Source of the DNA: Collinsella sp.
Lineage (GTDB): Bacteria; Actinomycetota; Coriobacteriia; Coriobacteriales; Coriobacteriaceae
Length of the DNA: 32,088 bases
Assembly: GCA_018378775.1 (NCBI GenBank)
Contig: JAGZWV010000018.1
Coordinates: forward strand, 1-32,088
Direction of reading: 5' to 3'
The notes beneath the pieces were generated by a model. The model did not search any database, had not been told where the DNA came from, and saw nothing but the letters and a program-made list of their open reading frames with translations. Shown here one piece after another: positions 1 through 7,217 of this stretch (the first letter of the stretch is position 1; every line of letters starts with the position of its first letter). Position numbers and translations under genes: made by a program.

Positions 1-1
1 G

Positions 2-1117
2 GACGGCACAATGCTCGGCGTTAAAGTGACCCCGCTTGCTGCGGCCGGCATCTACGTACCGGGCGGTCGCGCGCAGTATCCCTCCACCGTGCTCATGAAC
101 GCCATTCCCGCCAAGGTGGCCGGCGTCAAGCGCGTGGTCATGGTGACTCCGCCGCAAAAAGATGGCTTGATCAGCCCGTATACGCTTGCGGCTGCCAAGC
201 TCGGCGGCGTGGACGAGATCTATATGGTGGGCGGCGCCCAGGCCGTGGCCGCGCTGGCGTACGGCACCGAGACCATTCCGCGTGTCGACAAGATCACCGG
301 CCCGGGCAACGCCTTTGTCGCCGCGGCCAAGCAGATTGTCTCGGGCGACGTGGGCATCGACATGGTCGCCGGCCCCTCCGAGGTCTGTGTGCTTGCCGAC
401 GCCACGGCCAAGCCCATGGTGGTCGCGGCCGACCTGATGGCCCAGGCCGAGCACGATCCGCTGGCGGCCTGCTATCTGGTGACCTGCGACGAGCAGTTTG
501 CGCGCGAGGTCGAGGCGGGTATCGATATTCTGGTCGCGCAGTCCCCGCGTGCCGAGATCACGCGCGCCTCGCTCGACAACGAGGGCACGATCGTGGTTGC
601 CGCCGACATGGCTGCCGCCGTCGAGGCCGTGAACACCGTGGCGCCCGAGCACCTTGAGCTGCACTGCAAGGATGCGATGGGCCTGCTCGGCGGCATTCGC
701 AACGCCGGCGCCATCTTTGTGGGAGCTTGGAGCTCTGAGCCGCTCGGCGATTACGTCGCCGGCCCCAACCACACGCTGCCGACCGGCGGCACGGCCATGT
801 TCTCCAACCCGCTGTCGGTGGAGGAGTTCGTCAAGCGCTCGAGCGTTATCTGCTACACGCCCGAGGGCCTGCTCTCCGATGCTCCCGCTACGCAGCGCCT
901 GGCCGAGGCCGAGGGCCTGTGGGCACACGCGCTTTCCGCCGCACTGCGCCGCCGCGTATTGGAGCAGGGCGAGGATGCCGTGAGCGCCGAGTCTCTGGCC
1001 GCGGCCGACCTGACCGAGGTCGCCTGGCCGGGCGACGCCGTGGCGACGGTTGCCGAGGGCGTGGACCTGGCGACGGCTGCAGGCGGTGCCGCTGGCGCGG
1101 TCGTCGAGGAGGCCTAA
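2..1117 (+). CDS. hisD: Histidinol dehydrogenase (5'-truncated by window edge)
   Basis: HisD carries out the last two steps of histidine synthesis, oxidising L-histidinol to L-histidine with NAD in the cytoplasm using a zinc site. The reading frame is open from base 2, so the gene begins outside the window; roughly the first 100 residues of a protein of about 430-470 are missing. Family signatures are clear: a GPGNAFVAAAK loop, VAGPSE, the QAEHDP segment with zinc-ligand Gln and His, the PEHLEL active-site Glu-His pair, and the SSEPLGDYVAGPNHTLPT region. The C-terminus carries an Ala/Gly/Val-rich tail of about 30 residues that is longer than usual. It is the first visible gene of a compact his operon; its stop codon lies one base before the hisC start, and the hisC ribosome site (GAGGAGG) is inside its last codons. 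Confidence 0.97.
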   Translation, partial: DGTMLGVKVTPLAAAGIYVPGGRAQYPSTVLMNAIPAKVAGVKRVVMVTPPQKDGLISPYTLAAAKLGGVDEIYMVGGAQAVAALAYGTETIPRVDKITGPGNAFVAAAKQIVSGDVGIDMVAGPSEVCVLADATAKPMVVAADLMAQAEHDPLAACYLVTCDEQFAREVEAGIDILVAQSPRAEITRASLDNEGTIVVAADMAAAVEAVNTVAPEHLELHCKDAMGLLGGIRNAGAIFVGAWSSEPLGDYVAGPNHTLPTGGTAMFSNPLSVEEFVKRSSVICYTPEGLLSDAPATQRLAEAEGLWAHALSAALRRRVLEQGEDAVSAESLAAADLTEVAWPGDAVATVAEGVDLATAAGGAAGAVVEEA

Positions 1118-1118
1118 T

Positions 1119-2234
1119 ATGGCCGAACTCACGCCGCGCATGAAGGAGCTCGTCCAGCCTTACCTGGCCGGTATTGAGCCCTACGATCCCAACTTTACGC
1201 CTACGCGCATCAACCTTTCGGCCAACGAGAACACCTATCCCGTGCCGGCCGGCGTGCACGAGGCGATCGACGCGGCCTTGGCTGCCACGCCGCTCAACCG
1301 CTATCCCGATCCCATGTCGAACGACCTGCGCGACGAGCTCGCTGCCTGGCATGGCGTGACGCGCGAGAACATCTGCGTGGGAAACGGCGGCGACGAGCTG
1401 CTCTATAACTATCTGCTGGCGTTTGGCGGCGCGGGGAGGACTCTGCTCAACTGCCCGCCGTGCTTTAGCGAGTACGCATTCTTTGCGTCGCTCTGTCAGA
1501 CCGAGGTGCGCGACGTGTGGCGCGACCCGGCGACCTTTGAGCTCGACCAGGCGGCTGTGCTCGCGGCGGCGCCGAAGTGCAACCTGGCCATCGTGACCTC
1601 GCCCAATAACCCCACGGGTGACGTGGCACCGCTCGACTTTGTCGCGGCCCTGTGCGATGCATGCCCCGGCATGGTGATGGTCGACGAGGCCTATGTTGAG
1701 TTTGCCGACGATTCGTTTGGCGCGGCAACCACGGCGCAAGGCCTTATCGCCGAGCATCCCAACCTGGTGATTCTGCACACGCTGTCCAAGGCGTTCGGCG
1801 CCGCCGGCACGCGTCTGGGCTATGTGATCGCGGCGCCCGAGGTCATCGATGTGTTCGCGGCGATTCGCCAGATCTATTCGGTCAATGTGCTGAGCCAGGC
1901 GGCGGCGCTTGCCTGCGTGCGTGCCCGCGATGCGTATGCACCCGTGGTGGCGCAAGTTACATCCGAGCGCGAGCGCGAGTTGTGCACCCTGCGCGCAATG
2001 GCTGCCGAGGGTCTGCCCGTGGAGGCGTGGCCGAGCGCGGCGAACTTTGTGCTCGTGCGTACGCCGCATGCCACGCGCGTGCGCGAGCGTCTGCGCGATG
2101 AGTATTCGATTTTGGTGCGCGACTTTAGCTACGCGCCGGGGCTCGCGGACTGCCTGCGCATTACCGTGGGCACCCCGCAGGAAAATGACGAGGTGCTGGC
2201 CGCGTTTGCCGCGCTGGTGAAGGAGGAGATGTAG
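1119..2234 (+). CDS. hisC: Histidinol-phosphate aminotransferase
   Basis: HisC is a PLP-dependent class I/II aminotransferase that converts imidazole-acetol phosphate and glutamate to histidinol phosphate and 2-oxoglutarate. The 371-residue product has the fold-type I marks: INLSANENTYP near the N-terminus, GNGGDELLYN in the PLP-phosphate region, SPNNPTGD, the VDEAYVEF aspartate that contacts the pyridine nitrogen, and HTLSKAFGAAG with the Schiff-base lysine at about residue 224, followed by an arginine. The ATG at 1119 is chosen because GAGGAGG stands 6 bases upstream and the start abuts the hisD stop; a longer in-frame opening at 1050 overlaps hisD and has no family sequence. The stop codon runs directly into the hisB start, which suggests coupled translation. 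Confidence 0.96.
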   Translation: MAELTPRMKELVQPYLAGIEPYDPNFTPTRINLSANENTYPVPAGVHEAIDAALAATPLNRYPDPMSNDLRDELAAWHGVTRENICVGNGGDELLYNYLLAFGGAGRTLLNCPPCFSEYAFFASLCQTEVRDVWRDPATFELDQAAVLAAAPKCNLAIVTSPNNPTGDVAPLDFVAALCDACPGMVMVDEAYVEFADDSFGAATTAQGLIAEHPNLVILHTLSKAFGAAGTRLGYVIAAPEVIDVFAAIRQIYSVNVLSQAAALACVRARDAYAPVVAQVTSERERELCTLRAMAAEGLPVEAWPSAANFVLVRTPHATRVRERLRDEYSILVRDFSYAPGLADCLRITVGTPQENDEVLAAFAALVKEEM

Positions 2235-2822
2235 ATGGGCCGTTATGCCGAGGTAACCCGCAAGACAGGGGAGACCGATATTGTCGTCAAGCTCGATTTG
2301 GATGGAACCGGTACGTGCGATATCTCGACCGGCGTGCCGTTTTTCGACCACATGCTCAACGCCTTTGGCCGCCATGGCCTGTTTGATTTGACGGTGCGCG
2401 CGGTGGGCGACGTGGAGGTCGACGCACACCACACCGTCGAGGACACGGGCATTGTGCTGGGTGAGGCGTTTTGCCAAGCGCTGAGTGACAAGGTGGGCAT
2501 TACGCGCTTTGCCGACGCGGCGATCGCCATGGACGAGACGCTCGTGATGGCCGCCGTGGATATCTCGGGCCGCGGGCAGGCTTACTGCGAGCTGCCCGTG
2601 CCGACCGAGCGCGTGGGCACCTTTGATACCGAGCTGGCTGTCGAGTTCTTCTACGCCTTCGCGCGCGACGCCAAACTCACGCTGCACGTGCGCGAGCTGG
2701 CGGGCGGTAACTCGCATCACATTATCGAGGCTGCCTTTAAGGCCGTGGGCCGCACGATGCGCCGCGCCTGCGAGCTCGATCCCCGCGTGCAGGGCATCCC
2801 CAGCACCAAGGGCTCACTGTAA
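2235..2822 (+). CDS. hisB: Imidazoleglycerol-phosphate dehydratase
   Basis: HisB dehydrates imidazole-glycerol phosphate to imidazole-acetol phosphate, a manganese-dependent step carried out by a large homo-oligomer. The 195-residue product is the usual length of the monofunctional enzyme and has its two metal-binding His-rich motifs: AHHTVEDTGI in the first half and GGNSHHIIEAAFKA in the second, plus FFDHMLNAFGRHG. The histidinol-phosphatase domain found fused to HisB in enterobacteria is absent, so the organism needs a separate phosphatase; the PHP gene at 5967-6878 is the likely one. The start codon follows the hisC stop with no gap, and GGAGG lies in the last hisC codons. Downstream is a 79-base gap containing a strong hairpin, unlike the tight junctions elsewhere in the operon. 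Confidence 0.97.
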   Translation: MGRYAEVTRKTGETDIVVKLDLDGTGTCDISTGVPFFDHMLNAFGRHGLFDLTVRAVGDVEVDAHHTVEDTGIVLGEAFCQALSDKVGITRFADAAIAMDETLVMAAVDISGRGQAYCELPVPTERVGTFDTELAVEFFYAFARDAKLTLHVRELAGGNSHHIIEAAFKAVGRTMRRACELDPRVQGIPSTKGSL

Positions 2823-2836
2823 CCGCCACAAAGGCA

Positions 2837-2877
2837 AAAACCACCACAAAGGTGCCTGTCCCCTTTGTGGTGGTTTT
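2837..2877. repeat. Perfect 16-bp hairpin with GTGCCTGTCCCC loop, between hisB and hisH
   Basis: Two 16-base arms (2837-2852 and 2862-2877, left arm AAAACCACCACAAAGG) are exact reverse complements around a 9-base loop, TGCCTGTCC. A partial direct copy of the left arm, CCGCCACAAAGG, lies just upstream at 2823-2834. The loop and arm junction spell GGTGCCTGTCCCC, a motif I associate with REP elements moved by REP-associated tyrosine transposases. That assignment is from memory. The stem ends in TTTT, so it might also act as a weak terminator or RNA-stability element inside the operon. hisH restarts with its own ribosome site after it. Confidence 0.75.
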
Positions 2878-2901
2878 GGATGATGGGAAGAGGAGGGTCG
2901 C

Positions 2902-3603
2902 GTGGGCGAACCGAAGATCGTGGTGGTCGACTACCACAAGGGCAACTTGTCGAGCGTTGTGCGCGGGCTTGCGCGCGCCGGCGCCGTCGCCTGCACGTCG
3001 GACGATTCGGAGCAGATCCGCAACGCCGACGGCCTGGTCATCCCGGGCGTGGGCGCGTTCTATGACGCGATCACTTTTATGCGCCAGAGCGGCGAGGCGG
3101 ACGCGGTGCTCGACGCCGTTGCCGCTGGAACTCCGCTGCTCGGCATCTGCCTGGGCCTTCAGCTGTTTTTTAAGCGCGGCAACGAGGGGGTGCCGGCGGA
3201 CGAGGGCGTGGTCGCCGACGGCAACACCCCCGAGCAGGCCGGTGGCCCCTGGGTCGATGGCCTGGGCATTATGCGCGGTTCGTGTACGCGCCTGGAGTCG
3301 AGCCGTCTGAAGGTGCCGCACGTGGGGTGGGACCAGGTGCACATGACGCCCGCCGGTGCGGCCGATCCACTGCTTGCCGGTTTTGCCGAGGGCGCCAACA
3401 TGTACTTCACCCACAGCTATGCAGTGGCCGACGACGCCGATGCCGCCGATGTTCTGGCGCGCACGCACTATACGCGGAGCTTCCCGTGCATCGTGCGCCA
3501 CGGCAACGTGTGGGGCTGCCAGTTCCATCCCGAGAAATCCTCTGCGCTGGGTCAGCGCATTCTTAAGAACTTCGTGAGCATCGTCGAGGGGGCCAGCCGA
3601 TGA
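2902..3603 (+). CDS. hisH: Imidazole glycerol phosphate synthase, glutaminase subunit
   Basis: HisH hydrolyses glutamine and channels ammonia to HisF, its partner in imidazole-glycerol-phosphate synthase. The 233-residue protein is a class I glutamine amidotransferase: an N-terminal VVVDYHKGNLSS strand-turn, the oxyanion and nucleophile segment GICLGLQLFF with the catalytic Cys, and the C-terminal CQFHPEKSSALG with catalytic His and Glu. It begins with GTG at 2902, supported by AGGAGG at 2891-2896. Its stop overlaps the hisA start in an ATGA arrangement. A stretch around residues 95-115 (after the nucleophile) is slightly longer than in most HisH proteins, but nothing essential is missing. 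Confidence 0.96.
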   Translation: MGEPKIVVVDYHKGNLSSVVRGLARAGAVACTSDDSEQIRNADGLVIPGVGAFYDAITFMRQSGEADAVLDAVAAGTPLLGICLGLQLFFKRGNEGVPADEGVVADGNTPEQAGGPWVDGLGIMRGSCTRLESSRLKVPHVGWDQVHMTPAGAADPLLAGFAEGANMYFTHSYAVADDADAADVLARTHYTRSFPCIVRHGNVWGCQFHPEKSSALGQRILKNFVSIVEGASR

Positions 3604-4343
3604 TTCTGTTTCCCGCAATCGATTTGATCGGCGGCAAGGTCGTGCGCCTGGAGCGCGGCGACCGGAGCCGCTGCAAGGTATATTCCGACGACCCCATGGC
3701 CGTTGCCCGCTCCTTTGCCGAGCAGGGCGCGAGCTGGGTGCACGTCGTCGACCTGTCCGCTGCCTTTGGCGAGGACGGGGACGCGTGCGCTGCTAACTCG
3801 GCAGCGATCGAGGCCATCTGCGGCGTCGACGGCCTGTCCGTGGACGTGGGCGGCGGCGTTCGCTCGCTTGCGCGCATCGACGAGCTGGCCGGCTATGGTG
3901 CTCGCCGCATTGCGCTGGGCACGGTGCTCGTGACCGAGCCGGGATTTGCCGAGGTGGCGGCTCGCGGCTTTGGCGAGCTGCTAGTGGCAGATATCGCCGC
4001 CCGTGACGGCCAGGTCAAGGTGAATGGTTGGCGCGACGGCGCGGGCGTGGCGCTCGACGATGCCGTGGCCCAGCTCACCGAGCTGGGCTTTAAACACCTG
4101 GTCTATACCGACATCGCGCGCGACGGCATGCAGACGGGCATCGACGTGGCAGCATATCGCCATGTGGCGCAGGTCGTAGGCTTTCCCGTCGTGGCGTCGG
4201 GCGGTATCTCGACGCTCGACGATATCCGCGCACTGGCCGCGGTGGGCAAGGATGCCATCGAGGGTGCCATTACCGGTCGTGCGCTCTACGAGGGCAATTT
4301 TACGCTGGCCCAGGCGCTGGCCGCTGCCCGAGGGGAGGAGTAG
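3600..4343 (+). CDS. hisA: ProFAR isomerase (phosphoribosylformimino-AICAR-P isomerase)
   Basis: HisA is a TIM-barrel isomerase that converts ProFAR to PRFAR by an Amadori rearrangement, the step before HisH/HisF. The 247-residue product starts FPAIDLIGGKVVRLERGD, with the first catalytic Asp at the end of strand 1, and has the second at YTDIARDGMQTG in the other half-barrel. Phosphate-binding glycines appear in VDVGGGVRS and VVASGGIST. The start ATG overlaps the hisH stop by four bases, and hisF follows after three bases, so hisH, hisA and hisF look translationally coupled. In some actinobacteria this protein (PriA) also serves tryptophan synthesis; whether this copy does depends on the presence of trpF elsewhere. 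Confidence 0.96.
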   Translation: MILFPAIDLIGGKVVRLERGDRSRCKVYSDDPMAVARSFAEQGASWVHVVDLSAAFGEDGDACAANSAAIEAICGVDGLSVDVGGGVRSLARIDELAGYGARRIALGTVLVTEPGFAEVAARGFGELLVADIAARDGQVKVNGWRDGAGVALDDAVAQLTELGFKHLVYTDIARDGMQTGIDVAAYRHVAQVVGFPVVASGGISTLDDIRALAAVGKDAIEGAITGRALYEGNFTLAQALAAARGEE

Positions 4344-4346
4344 CCC

Positions 4347-5129
4347 ATGCTTACCAAGCGCGTAATTCCCTGTCTGGATGTTAAGGACGGCCGTGTGGTC
4401 AAGGGCGTCAACTTTGTGAGTCTGCGCGATGCGGGCGACCCGGTGGAGCTGGCTCGCGCCTACGACCGCGAGGGTGCGGACGAGGTCGTATTTTTGGACA
4501 TTACCGCGACGAGCGACAACCGCGCGACGACCATCGAGATGGCGGCGCGCGCGGCCGAGGAGCTCGCCATTCCCTATACCGTTGGCGGCGGATTTCGCGA
4601 CCTGGCGGGCATGCGCACCATGGTTGCCGCCGGTGCCGACAAGGTGTCGCTCAACTCTGCCGCAGTGCGCGACCCGTCGTTGATCAGCCAGGCCGCCGCG
4701 GCGTTTGGCAGCCAGGCCGTGGTCGTGGCGATCGATGCTAAGCGCGTCGGTTTGCCTGGCGCATCCGGTGCCGACAAGTGGGAGGTCTTTACGGCGGGCG
4801 GCCGCAACGCCACGGGTATCGATGCAGTGGCGTGGGCCGAGGAAGCAGCTCGTCGCGGCGCCGGTGAGATCTTGCTCACCAGTATGGATCGCGACGGCAC
4901 CAAGGTCGGCTTCGATTTGGCGCTCACCCGCGCCGTGGCGCGCGCGGTGCCAATCCCCGTCATCGCGAGCGGCGGCGTGGGCACGCTCGAGCATTTTGCC
5001 GAGGGCGTGATCGAGGGCGAAGCCGACGCCGTGCTGGCGGCCAGCGTCTTTCACTTTGGAACCTTCAGCATTCGCCAAGTCAAAGAGTATATGGCGTCGC
5101 AGGGCATTCCTGTGAGGTTGGACTTCTAG
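4347..5129 (+). CDS. hisF: Imidazole glycerol phosphate synthase, cyclase subunit
   Basis: HisF is the TIM-barrel cyclase that combines PRFAR with ammonia from HisH to give imidazole-glycerol phosphate and AICAR; the AICAR feeds purine synthesis through PurH, also encoded in this window. The 260-residue protein begins MLTKRVIPCLDVKDGRVVKG with the first catalytic Asp, and has the second at LTSMDRDGTKVGFDL. Phosphate-site glycines are visible in YTVGGGFRD and VIASGGVGT. The start is three bases after the hisA stop, with GGGGAGGAG just upstream. The 141-base gap after it, with a long palindrome, breaks the otherwise tight operon before hisI. Confidence 0.97.
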   Translation: MLTKRVIPCLDVKDGRVVKGVNFVSLRDAGDPVELARAYDREGADEVVFLDITATSDNRATTIEMAARAAEELAIPYTVGGGFRDLAGMRTMVAAGADKVSLNSAAVRDPSLISQAAAAFGSQAVVVAIDAKRVGLPGASGADKWEVFTAGGRNATGIDAVAWAEEAARRGAGEILLTSMDRDGTKVGFDLALTRAVARAVPIPVIASGGVGTLEHFAEGVIEGEADAVLAASVFHFGTFSIRQVKEYMASQGIPVRLDF

Positions 5130-5143
5130 TGCTGCGGCTTGCC

Positions 5144-5230
5144 CAGGCACCCGACCTTCCGGCTCCAACCCTCCTCGCGTACTTAAGTACGCGTCGTCGG
5201 GCTTGTCGCTCGGAATCTCGGGCACCTGGA
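5144..5230. repeat. Long imperfect palindrome between hisF and hisI
   Basis: A perfect 18-base palindrome, CGCGTACTTAAGTACGCG, is centred at 5184/5185. Around it the sequence continues to pair imperfectly out to CCAGG at 5144 and CCTGG near 5230, with the matching blocks CCCGA/TCGGG and TTCCG/CGGAA. The whole element is about 87 bases and could fold as a cruciform or a long RNA stem. It has no T-run, so it is not a standard terminator. I see no coding evidence across it. A similar long-palindrome design occurs at 30848-30938. Confidence 0.7.
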
Positions 5231-5270
5231 CAACCCTCGCCGACCTGTGGGGTTTAAATTGGGGAGAGAA

Positions 5271-5600
5271 ATGGAAGAGATAACCGATCCTTCAAAGCTT
5301 ACGTACGACGCCCGCGGGCTGATTCCCTGTGTGGTTCAGCAGTATGACACCGGTGAGGTGCTTATGGTTGCTTGGATGAACGAGGAATCGGTGGGGCTGA
5401 CGCTCAAGACCGGTACCACGTGGTTTTGGAGCCGCAGCCGCCAGGAGCTCTGGAACAAGGGCGCGACGAGCGGCAACATGCAGGAGGTCAAGGAGCTCTG
5501 GACCGACTGCGATAGCGATACGCTGCTGGTCAAGGTCGACTCGCCAGGTCCGGCCTGCCATACCGGCAACCGTACCTGCTTCTTTAAGAAACTCGCCTAA
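5271..5600 (+). CDS. hisI: Phosphoribosyl-AMP cyclohydrolase
   Basis: HisI opens the adenine ring of phosphoribosyl-AMP, the third step of histidine synthesis, using zinc. The 109-residue product has the full single-domain signature: FWSRSRQELWNKGATSGN, the magnesium-binding DCDSDTLLVKV, and the zinc motif PACHTGNRTCFF near the end. I take ATG 5271 with GGGGAG at 5261-5266 as the start; a GTG at 5247 would add eight residues that do not look conserved. It is separate from HisE, which follows 46 bases later; the two are fused in enterobacteria. A small GCGCCC/GGGCGC stem lies in the gap at 5606-5621. Confidence 0.95.
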   Translation: MEEITDPSKLTYDARGLIPCVVQQYDTGEVLMVAWMNEESVGLTLKTGTTWFWSRSRQELWNKGATSGNMQEVKELWTDCDSDTLLVKVDSPGPACHTGNRTCFFKKLA

Positions 5601-5646
5601 GACGGGCGCCCTGTTGGGCGCTCGGTAAAACGGAAAGGATTGAACT

Positions 5647-5964
5647 ATGGGTGTGCGCACCGCAAATGTTCAGGATGGAAATATCGGCGAGACGCTGACG
5701 GGTCTGGCCGAGGTGATTCACGGCCGTCGCGACGCATCGCCACAGGAGAGCTACACCGCTCGTCTGTTGACCGACGTCGAGGACGAGCTGCTCAAGAAGC
5801 TTGCCGAGGAGGCGAGCGAGGTCATCATGGCCTGCAAGGATAACGATCACGACCACATCCGCTACGAGGCCGGCGACCTGATTTACCATCTGCTCGTAAC
5901 GCTCGAACGCTACGGTATCACCCTCGACGAACTGGCCGGCGAGCTCAACGCTCGCCGCCACTAG
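5647..5964 (+). CDS. hisE: Phosphoribosyl-ATP pyrophosphatase
   Basis: HisE hydrolyses phosphoribosyl-ATP to phosphoribosyl-AMP and pyrophosphate, the second pathway step. The 105-residue protein is an all-alpha MazG-like enzyme: LAEVIHGRR and SYTARLL near the front, then the metal-binding pair KKLAEEASEVIMACK (ExxE) and YEAGDLIYHLLV (ExxD). AAAGGA stands about ten bases before the ATG. It is the last gene of the operon in this window; hisG and hisZ are not visible and presumably lie upstream of hisD. No terminator hairpin follows: the stop codon is two bases from the stop of the opposing PHP gene, so the two transcripts may overlap at their 3' ends. Confidence 0.95.
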   Translation: MGVRTANVQDGNIGETLTGLAEVIHGRRDASPQESYTARLLTDVEDELLKKLAEEASEVIMACKDNDHDHIRYEAGDLIYHLLVTLERYGITLDELAGELNARRH

Positions 5965-5966
5965 TC

Positions 5967-6878
5967 TTAGGCGAGGGGCGTGGATTCCCATTCTCCGGCG
6001 AGGTGGGGGATGTCGAAGGTTCGATAACCGCAGTCGTAGGCGTGGGCCTGAGCCTCGCGGATGTTCCAGCAAATGTCGCAGGCGCGGTGGGCGTCCGAGC
6101 CAAAGGTGATGGGTACCTCGGCATGGGCAAAGCAGCGCAAGAGGCCGGTCGCGGGATAGAAGTCGTCGAGTCCCTTGCGCGGTGCGGCGGTCGAGACCTC
6201 AACGCGGCGACTCGTATCGTGGGCGCATTCGGCCATCTGCTCCCAAAACGGCGCCGGGTCAAAATCGGGCGCAAAGCCTTCCTTCGAAAAGCGCATGACC
6301 AGGTCGGGATGAGCCATCACATCAAAGTTAAGCGAGCTTTCGCAGGCGCGACACCAGTCGTCGACGTAGCGCTCCCACACGCCGCGCACGCCCAGGTTTT
6401 CCCAAATGTGCAGGTTGGTGTCATCATCAATCCAACCGCAGCACGAATCGGGCGTATCGGGACGAACGACGTCCTCTGTCCCCGCCGTGCCCGCAGCGCC
6501 GGCCATGATATCGCCGGGGTTGCCGATCCAGTGCACGCTACCCAGGCGTACCACGGCGCCTTCGGACCAGCGCTCAACCAAAGGTTCGCAGCCTTCGTAC
6601 CAATCGCACTCAAAGCCATAGATAAGCTCGAGCTCCGGCGCGATCTGCGCGGCGAGTTTGCGGGCGTCCTCAAAGGCCAGACGATGTGCCGGCAAGTCGC
6701 CCTCGATAACCTGCACTTCGCAGTTGGCGTCCATGCTGGCGGGCAGGGTGAGGTGGTCGGTCGAGACCATGGCGCGGCAGCCGGCGGCGGCAGCAGCGCG
6801 GACGTTGTCCTCAAACGGGGCATGGCCGTCCGAAAACGAGGTATGGGTATGGCAATCGACCAGCGGGCACATAGGCAT
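5967..6878 (-). CDS. PHP-family phosphatase, probable histidinol-phosphatase
   Basis: The 303-residue protein has the polymerase-and-histidinol-phosphatase (PHP) fold with its metal ligands in order: DCHTHTSFSDG (His10, His12), VSTDH (His42), GFECDW (Glu89), GSVHW (His115), a later AHPDL histidine, and ITFGSDAH near residue 270. This is the HisJ/HisK type of histidinol-phosphatase found in Gram-positive bacteria, which would supply the step that monofunctional HisB lacks; its position against the his operon supports that. The start at 6878 has AGGAG five bases upstream on the minus strand. An insert between the fourth and fifth motifs (roughly residues 120-165) is unusual in length. It could act on another phosphoester, but the neighbourhood favours histidine synthesis. 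Confidence 0.85.
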   Translation of the reverse strand: MPMCPLVDCHTHTSFSDGHAPFEDNVRAAAAAGCRAMVSTDHLTLPASMDANCEVQVIEGDLPAHRLAFEDARKLAAQIAPELELIYGFECDWYEGCEPLVERWSEGAVVRLGSVHWIGNPGDIMAGAAGTAGTEDVVRPDTPDSCCGWIDDDTNLHIWENLGVRGVWERYVDDWCRACESSLNFDVMAHPDLVMRFSKEGFAPDFDPAPFWEQMAECAHDTSRRVEVSTAAPRKGLDDFYPATGLLRCFAHAEVPITFGSDAHRACDICWNIREAQAHAYDCGYRTFDIPHLAGEWESTPLA

Positions 6879-7012
6879 AGCGGCTCCTTTGCATTTGGCG
6901 AATCCGCTCCATTGTAATGGCGCAGCCTCGGCGCGTCGTACGCGCGGGGTGCCGAAATCGATTGGAAAGGGTGCGCGGCGCGTGGTGCGGCCTCGCTTGC
7001 GCTTTCAAAACA

Positions 7013-7067
7013 TGTACATTAGCCTCCAAAAGCTGCAAAAAATGACATGTTTGGAGGCTGACGTACA
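7013..7067. repeat. 18-bp inverted repeat, intergenic
   Basis: Arms at 7013-7030 (contains TTAGCCTCCAAA) and 7050-7067 (contains TTTGGAGGCTGA) match at 16 of 18 positions around a 19-base loop. It lies in the 339-base gap between the divergent PHP and LarC-domain genes. No T-run follows, so it is not a standard terminator. It may be a dispersed palindromic repeat or a binding site for a regulator. The rest of the gap (6879-7217) shows no gene that I can support. Confidence 0.7.
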
Positions 7068-7217
7068 CGTTTGAGTGGAGCGGGCCGGCGTTGGAGCGCG
7101 CCAGCACTTGCGCCCAGCAAAAGTCGCACCTATCCCATGACGCCGCCCCTGCGCCGCCCGCGATGTGCTAGCGTTTGGATGAACAAAACGAGCCCGTGCG
7201 GAAAGGAGCCGGACCGT

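Noticed and set aside
888..2720. Long open frame on the minus strand opposite hisC and hisB
   Set aside because: Arg/His/Gly-rich low-complexity product typical of the antisense of high-GC genes; the plus strand holds well-recognised enzymes.
3981..5225. Minus-strand open frame opposite hisA-hisF
   Set aside because: Shadow of two recognised TIM-barrel genes.
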